Assembly: GCF_028307215.1 (NCBI RefSeq) | Contig: NZ_JAQMHV010000002.1 | Span: 62,001-126,000, forward strand | DNA length: 64,000 bases | Direction: 5' to 3' | Source of the DNA: Falsirhodobacter sp. 20TX0035 | GTDB lineage: Bacteria > Pseudomonadota > Alphaproteobacteria > Rhodobacterales > Rhodobacteraceae | Shown: piece by piece, positions 58,218-64,000 of the stretch | Position numbering within the stretch: position 1 is the stretch's first letter | Layout of the letters: each line of letters opens with the position of its first letter | Position numbers and translations under genes: made by a program | Notes under the pieces: generated by a model | Told to the model about the DNA's origin: nothing | Seen by the model: only the letters and a program-made list of their open reading frames with translations | The model's database searches: none

Positions 58218-59672
58218 ATGTTCGACACCGTCATTCACTCCGGCACCGTCGTGACCGCGACGGACACGTTCCGCGGCGACATCGGCATCCGGGGCGGCCG
58301 CATCGCGGCCATCGCCGAACGGATCGAGGGCGGCGAGCGCCGCATCGACGCGGGGAACCGCCTCGTCCTGCCCGGCGGGATCGAGGCGCACGCCCATATC
58401 GCGCAGGAAAGCTCGGCCGGGGTGATGACGGCGGACGACTACTATTCCGGGTCGGTGTCAGCGGCGTTCGGGGGCAACTCCTCCTTCATCCCTTTCGCAG
58501 GCCAGCATCGCGGGCAGTCGGTGGATGACGTGCTGGCCACCTACGACGCGCGGGCGAAGCGGTCGGTGATCGACTATTCGTATCACCTCATTATCTCCGA
58601 CCCGACGGAAAATGTGCTGACGGAAGAGCTTCCGCGCGCGTTCAAGCGGGGGATCACCTCCTTCAAGGTCTTCATGACCTACGACCTGATGAACCTTGGC
58701 GACGGGGGGATGCTGGACATCCTGACCGTGGCGAAGGAGCATGGCGCCATCACCATGGTCCATGCCGAGAACAACGAGATGGTGAAGTGGATGAACCGCC
58801 GTCTGGCCGCCAAGGGCCTGACCGCGCCGAAATACCATGCCATCAGCCGCCCCGAACTGGCCGAGGAGGAGGCCGTCAACCGTGCCATCTCCCTTGCGAA
58901 GCTGGTCGATGCGCCGCTGTTCATCGTCCACGTCTCCACCGCCGGCGGGGCCGCGCTGGTGCAGCGGGCGAAGCTGGACGGGGCGAAGCTGTTCGCGGAA
59001 ACCTGCCCGCAATACCTGGCCCTGACGCGCCACGATCTGGACCGTCCGGGGCGGGAGGGGGCGAAGTTCATGTGCTCCCCCCCCGTGCGTGACCACGCCA
59101 CGCAGGATGCGCTTTGGAAACACATCCAGGCGGGCACGTTCGAGAGCGTGTCGTCGGATCACGCCCCCTACCGCTTTGATGAGACGGGCAAGTTCACCGC
59201 GGGGCTGGATGCGCCTTATCCGAAGATCGCGAACGGGATGCCGGGGATCGCGGCGCGGCTGCCGTATCTCTTCTCCGAAGGGGTCGTGAAGGGGCGGATC
59301 ACGCTGCAGCAGTTCGTGGCGCTGTCGTCGACCAACGCGGCGAAAACCTTCGGGATGACGCAAAAGGGCTCGCTTTACCCCGGCATGGACGCCGACATCG
59401 CGATCTGGAACCCCGAGGCGACGCGCACCGTCACGCTGGCCGACCAGCACGACAACATGGACTTCACCCCGTTCGAGGGGATGGCGCTGACCGGCGTGCC
59501 GGAGGTGGTGCTAAACCGAGGGCAGGTCATCGTGGAGCATGGGGAACTGCGTGCGGTCGAAGGGCAGGGCCGCTTCATCGCGCGCGCCACCGTGGACCTG
59601 ACGGGCAAGCCCGGATACCGTTCCAAGGAACTGGACCCCGCGCAGAACTTCGGGGCGGAGATCGCGCCATGA
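58218..59672 (+). CDS. D-hydantoinase/dihydropyrimidinase
   Basis: A 484-residue cyclic amidohydrolase with the full binuclear-metal set: His58 and His60 in EAHAHI, carboxylated Lys150 in TSFKVFMTYDL, MVHAENNEMV, FIVHVSTAGG and the Asp in SSDHAPYRF. It opens hydantoins or dihydropyrimidines. Coupling to a D-carbamoylase and a racemase favours hydantoins over pyrimidine catabolism. The ATG at 58218 follows the carbamoylase stop by 2 bases. It overlaps the racemase gene by 4 bases. Confidence 0.93.
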   Translation: MFDTVIHSGTVVTATDTFRGDIGIRGGRIAAIAERIEGGERRIDAGNRLVLPGGIEAHAHIAQESSAGVMTADDYYSGSVSAAFGGNSSFIPFAGQHRGQSVDDVLATYDARAKRSVIDYSYHLIISDPTENVLTEELPRAFKRGITSFKVFMTYDLMNLGDGGMLDILTVAKEHGAITMVHAENNEMVKWMNRRLAAKGLTAPKYHAISRPELAEEEAVNRAISLAKLVDAPLFIVHVSTAGGAALVQRAKLDGAKLFAETCPQYLALTRHDLDRPGREGAKFMCSPPVRDHATQDALWKHIQAGTFESVSSDHAPYRFDETGKFTAGLDAPYPKIANGMPGIAARLPYLFSEGVVKGRITLQQFVALSSTNAAKTFGMTQKGSLYPGMDADIAIWNPEATRTVTLADQHDNMDFTPFEGMALTGVPEVVLNRGQVIVEHGELRAVEGQGRFIARATVDLTGKPGYRSKELDPAQNFGAEIAP

Positions 59673-60295
59673 GCATTCTTGTCATCAACCCCAACTCGTC
59701 ACAGGGCGTGACGGAGGGGCTGGCGGCCGCGCTGGCGCCTTACGGGCCGCATTTCCAGTGCCTCACGGTGCCGGAAAGCCCCGCCACCATCGCCACGAAC
59801 GAGGATGTGGCCCGCGCCGGGTTACGCGTGCTGGAGATCGCGCGGCAGGTGCCCGCCGACGCCGTGATAACGGCCTGCTTTTCGGATCCGGGGCTGGACC
59901 TGATGCGGTCGGAGGGCCTCCGCGCCTTTGGCATTCAGGAATGCGGCATCCTGACGGCGATGGCCCGCGCCGACCGCTTCGGCATCATCGCCCTGTCGCC
60001 GAAATCCATCCCCCGCCACATGGCGCGTATGCGGCAGATGGGCGTGCTGGACCGTCTGGCGGGGGAGGTGGGGCTGTCCGGCGTGTCCGCGCTTGACGCC
60101 GGAACCTCCGACGCGGTGCTGGCCGAAACGCTGGAGGCGGGCGGCACGCTGATGGCCATGGGCGCGGGCGCGATCGTGCTGGGGTGCGCCGGCTTCGCCC
60201 CCCGCCGGCGGCTGCTGGAGGATCGTCTGGGCGTGCCGGTGATCGATCCCGTTCAGGCGGCGGCGGTCATGGCCATGGGCGCGACCCTGGGATGA
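59669..60295 (+). CDS. Asp/Glu/hydantoin racemase family protein
   Basis: A 208-residue racemase with the family start (MSILVINPNSSQGVTEGL) and both catalytic cysteines (TACFSDPG near residue 70 and VLGCAGF near 172). It interconverts enantiomers of 5-substituted hydantoins so that the D-specific enzymes can use all substrate; allantoin racemases are close relatives. It overlaps both neighbours by 4 bases. Confidence 0.92.
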   Translation: MSILVINPNSSQGVTEGLAAALAPYGPHFQCLTVPESPATIATNEDVARAGLRVLEIARQVPADAVITACFSDPGLDLMRSEGLRAFGIQECGILTAMARADRFGIIALSPKSIPRHMARMRQMGVLDRLAGEVGLSGVSALDAGTSDAVLAETLEAGGTLMAMGAGAIVLGCAGFAPRRRLLEDRLGVPVIDPVQAAAVMAMGATLG

Positions 60296-61224
60296 CGGAG
60301 CGCGGTGGCGTCAATCCGGCCGACATCTCCCTCAGGATGCTGGAGATCTTTGCGACCATGATGCGCTGCGCCACCACGGTGGAGGCGGCGGAGGCGCTGA
60401 AGATCAGCCAGCCCGCGATCTCGGCCGGGTTGCGGCAGCTGGAAACGCAGCTGGACCTCGTGCTGTTCGACCGGACCGCCCGCCGCCTGACCCCCACCGC
60501 CGAGGCCCGCGCGCTGTATGAGGAGATCCGCCCGATCTTCGGCCTGATCCGCGGTTTCGCCGTGCGGGCGCAGGACATGAAGCTGGGCCTGTCGGGGCGG
60601 CTGCGCATCATCTCCACCCCGCCGCTGGGGCACACGGTGGGGCCGCGCGCGCTGGAGCGGTTGCTGGCCGCCTCGCCCGACATCTCGGTCAGCTACGACG
60701 TGCGGCGGCTGGACGCGGTGCTGGAGGCGGTGCAGAGCGGCACGGTGGACATCGGCATCGCGCTGACGCAGGAACGGTCCGACCTTGTGGATACGCAGGT
60801 GCTGCAAGAGGCGCAGATGGTGGCGCTGGTGCCCGCGGACAGCCCGCTGGCCGCGCGGCCCCATGTGGCGCCCGCCGATCTGGCGGGCCAGCCGCTGATC
60901 GGGCTGGAACAGGAATCGAACCTTGGCCGACTGGTGCGCAGCGCCTTCGACCGGGACGGCGAACCCTACGCCCCGCGGGTGGAGGTGCGGTATTGCGAAA
61001 CCGCGACCATGCTGGTGAACGCGGGGCTGGGGGTGACGGTGGTCGATCCGTGGTCCGCGCGGCTGGCGGGGCCCGGTCTGGTCGAACGACCGTTCCTTCC
61101 ACCCTGCGCCGTGCGGGCGGTGCTGTTCACCCGCAAGGGCGTGCCGCACACCTCCCTCATGGATCGGTTCACGGCGCAGCTGCACGCCTGCCTGAACGAT
61201 CCGCCAAGCAAGGACCCGACATGA
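60292..61224 (+). CDS. LysR-family regulator embedded in the hydantoin operon
   Basis: A 310-residue LTTR. The N-terminal winged helix is DISLRMLEIFATMMRCATTVEAAEALKISQ... through LDLVLFDRTARRLTPT. The effector-binding domain covers about 95-300. It is unusual in being co-transcribed and overlapped on both sides by structural genes rather than divergent. It probably senses a pathway intermediate and acts on the operon's own promoter, where a small dyad is seen at 54264-54284. Confidence 0.9.
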   Translation: MTERGGVNPADISLRMLEIFATMMRCATTVEAAEALKISQPAISAGLRQLETQLDLVLFDRTARRLTPTAEARALYEEIRPIFGLIRGFAVRAQDMKLGLSGRLRIISTPPLGHTVGPRALERLLAASPDISVSYDVRRLDAVLEAVQSGTVDIGIALTQERSDLVDTQVLQEAQMVALVPADSPLAARPHVAPADLAGQPLIGLEQESNLGRLVRSAFDRDGEPYAPRVEVRYCETATMLVNAGLGVTVVDPWSARLAGPGLVERPFLPPCAVRAVLFTRKGVPHTSLMDRFTAQLHACLNDPPSKDPT

Positions 61225-62150
61225 GCTGCGACATCCTTTTCCGCGTGGAAGGCCCCGTCTATCACGAGGCGCTGGCCCCGCATCACCGCATCCACGACGC
61301 GTGGGACGGGCCGCCCGCCCTTGCGCCGGAGGTTCGGGCGGCGGTCCGCGTGGTCGTGACGAACGGCACCGTGGGACTGACGGAGGCGGAGATGGCGATG
61401 CTTCCCGCCCTTGGCCTGATCTGCACGGTCGGCACGGGGTATGAGGCCGTGGACGTGGCGGCCGCCCGCGCGCGCGGCATTGCCGTGACCCATGCGGCGG
61501 GGGTGAACGCGGGGGCCGTGGCGGAACACGCGATCGGCATGATCCTGGCCCTGACGCGGCGCTTGTGCCGGTTCGACGCCGCCGTGCGGGCGGGCACGTG
61601 GCGCGGGGATGTGGGGACCAGCTCGCTCATGTCCGGGCGGCGGATCGGGATCTTCGGGATGGGCGGGATCGGCCAGCGGCTGGGACGGCTGGCAGCCGCG
61701 TTCGACATGCCCGTGTCCTATTGCAGCCGGACGGCGAAGAACCTACCCGGCTGGACGTTCCATGCCGACCTGCGGACGCTGGCGCAGCATGTGGATGTTC
61801 TGGTGATCGCGGCCCCCGGCGGACCCGCGACGTTCCACGCGGTGGACGACGCGGTGCTGGACGCCCTCGGCCCGAACGGGATCGTGGTGAATGTCGGCCG
61901 CGGGTCGATCATCGACACGAACGTCCTGATCGCGGCGCTGGAGGCGGGCCGCATCGGAGGCGCGGCGCTGGACGTGCTGGAGGAGGAGCCGGAGGTGCCC
62001 GAGGCCCTGCGTCGACTGCCCAACGTCGTCCTGTCGCCCCATGTCGCCGGCCTTGCGCTGGAGGTGCAGCGGTTGAGCGCGGCCCTGATGATGCGCAACA
62101 TCGACGCGTTTCTGGCGGGCAAGCCGCTGGTGACGCCCGTGCCCGTCTGA
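61221..62150 (+). CDS. D-2-hydroxyacid dehydrogenase family protein (hydantoin operon)
   Basis: A 309-residue NAD(P)-dependent dehydrogenase. The catalytic set is the Arg in VNVGRGSIID, the Glu in LDVLEEEPEVP and the His in VLSPHVAGLA; the Rossmann motif is GMGGIGQRLGRLAA. It resembles hydroxypyruvate/phenylpyruvate reductases. It closes the operon (4-base overlap with the LysR gene). It could reduce the 2-oxo acid formed when the D-amino acid is deaminated, but no D-amino-acid oxidase or transaminase gene is present to complete this. Confidence 0.88.
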   Translation: MSCDILFRVEGPVYHEALAPHHRIHDAWDGPPALAPEVRAAVRVVVTNGTVGLTEAEMAMLPALGLICTVGTGYEAVDVAAARARGIAVTHAAGVNAGAVAEHAIGMILALTRRLCRFDAAVRAGTWRGDVGTSSLMSGRRIGIFGMGGIGQRLGRLAAAFDMPVSYCSRTAKNLPGWTFHADLRTLAQHVDVLVIAAPGGPATFHAVDDAVLDALGPNGIVVNVGRGSIIDTNVLIAALEAGRIGGAALDVLEEEPEVPEALRRLPNVVLSPHVAGLALEVQRLSAALMMRNIDAFLAGKPLVTPVPV

Positions 62151-62210
62151 CAGTCACGAAACCGTCAACGGAACGGGATAGGGCCTTTGGAAACCGCAAA
62201 GGGGCCCGCC

Positions 62211-63542
62211 ATGCTGAAACCCGTTCTGTCCGTCCTCCTGATCTCGACCGCGCTGCCCGTCTGGGCCGAGGACGTGTTCCCCGCCCGCCTTGCGGGCTTT
62301 GCCGAGGTGCCGGCCCTGACGCTGGTCGCGCCGCCCGCGGACGCGCCGCGCGACGCGTGGATCGCGGGCAAGTTCACGGGAACGGTGCCGAACGCCGCAC
62401 CCATGTCAGCCCCGGCGGACACGGGGCGCGCCTATGGCGCCCATCCCACCGGCCTGTCGCTGCCCTTCTTGGGCCAGCCGTTTCAGGGCATGTCCGGCTT
62501 CGCCATGAACCGGGCCGAGGATGGAAGCCTTTACGCCCTGACCGACAACGGGTTCGGCAGCAAGCTGAACAGCCCCGACGCGCTCTTGTTCTTTCACAAG
62601 CTGAACCCGGATTTCGATGCCGGCACGGTGGAACGCCGCGCCCAGATCTTCCTGCGCGACCCCGACCACAAGGTGCCGTTCCGCATCGCCTATGAAGGCA
62701 CGGACGCCCGGTATCTGACGGGGGCCGATTTCGATCCCGAAAGCATCCAGTACGCCGACGGCGCGATCTGGATCGGCGACGAGTTCGGCCCCTGGATCAT
62801 CAAGGCCACCCCTGACGGCCGCGTGCAGGAGGTGTTCGCCACGATGCTGGACGGCGCGAAGCTGACCGGCCCCGACACGGCGGGCACGGTGGTTCCCGCG
62901 CAGCCCGGCAAGGATTTCCGCGTCCAGCGTTCGGGCGGGTATGAGGGCATGGCGCTGCAGCCCGACACAGGCCTGCTGTGGGCGATGCTGGAAAAGCCGC
63001 TGCTGACCGAGACCGGGACCGAAGGCGATTTCCTGCGCGTGATGATCTTCGACACGAAAGCGGGCGAATGGACCGGCGACAGCGCCCGCTTCCGACTGGG
63101 CGAGGGGGCCGTGGCCATTGGCGACTTCAACTTCATCGACAACACGCGCGCGCTGGTGATCGAGCGTGACGCGGGCGAAGGCGACGCCGCCGGCGAATGC
63201 GCGGCGGGGGGCGCAACCTCCGACTGCTATCCGATGCCCGCGCGCGTGAAGAACATCGTGCTGGTCGACACCGCGGACCGCGACGCAGAAGGCTTCATCC
63301 GCCGCATCGGCCATATCGACCTGCTGCGTATCGATGATACGGCCGAGAGGACGCCCTACACGCTGGACGGGCTGTTCAGCTTCCCCTTCCAGACGATCGA
63401 GGATGTGGTCCGCGTGGATGAGACGCACATCATGGTCGCGAACGACAACAACCTCCCCTTCTCGGGCGGGAGGGAAGTCGGCAAGGCCGCGGCGAACGAG
63501 TTCATCCTGCTGGATGTAAGCGAGTTTCTGGCCGCGCGCTGA
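62211..63542 (+). CDS. Exported esterase-like/phytase-like protein
   Basis: A 443-residue protein with a signal peptide (MLKPVLSVLLISTALPVWA). The beta-propeller phytase-like domain includes FQGMSGFAMNRAEDGSLYALTDNGFG, WIGDEFGPWIIK, GGYEGMALQPDTGLLWAMLE and the closing VANDNNLPFSGG. The Asp/Glu clusters fit calcium or phosphate sites of the esterase-like phytase family. A Cys pair (GECAAGG...SDCYP) may form a disulfide. AAAGGGG precedes the ATG at 62211. The substrate is unknown. Located 60 bases after the hydantoin operon. Confidence 0.87.
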   Translation: MLKPVLSVLLISTALPVWAEDVFPARLAGFAEVPALTLVAPPADAPRDAWIAGKFTGTVPNAAPMSAPADTGRAYGAHPTGLSLPFLGQPFQGMSGFAMNRAEDGSLYALTDNGFGSKLNSPDALLFFHKLNPDFDAGTVERRAQIFLRDPDHKVPFRIAYEGTDARYLTGADFDPESIQYADGAIWIGDEFGPWIIKATPDGRVQEVFATMLDGAKLTGPDTAGTVVPAQPGKDFRVQRSGGYEGMALQPDTGLLWAMLEKPLLTETGTEGDFLRVMIFDTKAGEWTGDSARFRLGEGAVAIGDFNFIDNTRALVIERDAGEGDAAGECAAGGATSDCYPMPARVKNIVLVDTADRDAEGFIRRIGHIDLLRIDDTAERTPYTLDGLFSFPFQTIEDVVRVDETHIMVANDNNLPFSGGREVGKAAANEFILLDVSEFLAAR

Positions 63543-63548
63543 CGATCG

Positions 63549-63576
63549 GGTTCGGAAGACAGCATTCTTCCGAACC
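63549..63576 (+). terminator. Perfect 11-base hairpin after the phytase-like gene
   Basis: GGTTCGGAAGA (63549-63559) pairs perfectly with 63566-63576 around a 6-base loop, starting 6 bases after the stop codon. There is no T-run. It is the best terminator candidate for the gene. Confidence 0.55.
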
Positions 63577-63592
63577 AACCTGCGCCCCATGC

Positions 63593-63610
63593 GTTGCAGA
63601 TCCGTGCAAC
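63593..63610 (+). promoter_or_regulatory. Inverted repeat before the Tat oxidoreductase gene
   Basis: GTTGCA (63593-63598) and TGCAAC (63605-63610) form a 6-base dyad with a 6-base spacer, just upstream of the ribosome site. The TTGCA/TGCAA half-sites resemble LacI-type operators. Confidence 0.35.
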
Positions 63611-63626
63611 CATGGGAGACGCATGC

Positions 63627-64000
63627 ATGACGACCCCCTTCACCCCGAGCCGTCGCGGCGTCCTGATGGGCGGCATTGGTGCGACGGCGCTTCTGGCCAC
63701 GCGGGCTTCGGCGCAGGAGTATCCGGCCCCGACGACGGTCGACACAGGCACCGTCAGCGACGGCAAGGTCGCGTTCGAGAACTGGCGCGCCCCGGCGGAC
63801 GCCCCCTCAGGCCCGCCACCGGCGCCCTTGCCGCCTGAGGAGCGGGTGGGCTTTGCCGTCGTGGCCCTGGGCCGGCTGAGCCTGGAGGAGCTGCTGCCCG
63901 CCTTTGGCGAATGCCAGCGCGCCAAGCTGGTGGCGCTGGTGTCGGGCACGCCCGACAAGCTGAAGGCCGTGGCCGAGCAATACGGCATCCGCGAGGAGAA
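63627..64000 (+). CDS. Tat-exported Gfo/Idh/MocA oxidoreductase, N-terminal part (runs off right edge)
   Basis: The first 124 codons are present. A twin-arginine signal (MTTPFTPSRRGVLMGGIGAT...RASAQ) is followed by a Pro/Ala-rich linker. The start of a Rossmann domain (VGFAVVALGRLSLEELLPAFGECQRAKLVALVSGTPDKL) is typical of periplasmic glucose-fructose-oxidoreductase-like proteins. These fold in the cytoplasm around tightly bound NADP before Tat export. GGGAG lies 8 bases before the ATG at 63627. The catalytic E-K-P motif and C-terminal domain are outside the window. Confidence 0.85.
   Translation, partial: MTTPFTPSRRGVLMGGIGATALLATRASAQEYPAPTTVDTGTVSDGKVAFENWRAPADAPSGPPPAPLPPEERVGFAVVALGRLSLEELLPAFGECQRAKLVALVSGTPDKLKAVAEQYGIREE

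Overview
The window is a GC-rich (roughly two-thirds G+C) bacterial chromosome segment, about 95% coding, with tightly packed and often overlapping genes. Gene families and order point to an alphaproteobacterium of the Rhodobacteraceae/Paracoccaceae type: split B12-dependent MetH, a KaiC-KaiB-HWE kinase operon, a DUF2946/PCuAC metal locus, and candidate GGAAC-N16-CGTT promoters of the alphaproteobacterial stress type. I see no rRNA, tRNA, CRISPR array, IS element or prophage.

Region by region. (1) 1-4.2 kb: the 5' part of a sucrose-phosphate-synthase-like glycosyltransferase (minus, cut by the left edge), a cold-shock protein with a clear terminator, a small unknown, an SMP-30 lactonase-like protein, an exported PRC-barrel protein, then nagA preceded by a coupled 27-codon leader. 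(2) 4.2-8.6 kb: GlcNAc kinase, then a KaiC-KaiB-HWE histidine kinase operon. (3) 8.6-13.3 kb: a TesA-like esterase diverging from a YbbA/YbbP ABC system, and an exported repeat protein. (4) 13.5-22.5 kb: a cobalamin module. Methionine synthase is split into two overlapping genes. Facing it is a B12-riboswitch-controlled btuB-btuF-btuC-btuD-adenosyltransferase operon. (5) 22.6-24.6 kb: a zinc metallopeptidase and a membrane protein with a stress-type promoter. (6) 24.6-33.7 kb: a saccharide locus. UDP-galactopyranose mutase diverges from two glycosyltransferases, a glycosyltransferase-Gfo/Idh/MocA fusion, a zinc-ADH-like protein and a glycosyltransferase-glycosidase fusion; no flippase, polymerase or exporter is present. 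(7) 33.8-38.2 kb: MscS channel, lytic transglycosylase, TRIC/YadS-like channel, a small unknown, and a GT8 transferase. (8) 38.3-42.1 kb: a minus-strand metal operon. It starts with a DUF2946 protein that looks like a copper-sensing leader ORF, continues with a FecBCD-type importer, and ends with a PCuAC copper chaperone. (9) 42.2-47.6 kb: Dps, a diguanylate cyclase and a YehZYXW/OsmU-type osmolyte importer. (10) 47.6-54.2 kb: two old-yellow-enzyme oxidoreductases flank an oxidative uronate set (uronate dehydrogenase, alpha-ketoglutarate semialdehyde dehydrogenase), an Nramp-like carrier lacking the Nramp metal motifs, and an HxlR regulator with a dyad operator. (11) 54.3-62.2 kb: a nine-gene hydantoin operon (ABC importer, D-carbamoylase, D-hydantoinase, racemase, LysR regulator, 2-hydroxyacid dehydrogenase). 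(12) 62.2-64 kb: a phytase-like esterase and the start of a Tat-exported Gfo/Idh/MocA oxidoreductase.

Most functional logic is in short operons that pair uptake with use: B12 import, adenosylation and MetH; hydantoin import and hydrolysis to D-amino acids; metal-complex import and a copper chaperone; uronate oxidation beside an unusual carrier. The parts that look least described are the DUF2946-led importer, the two fusion enzymes of the saccharide locus, and the Nramp-like carrier without metal ligands.
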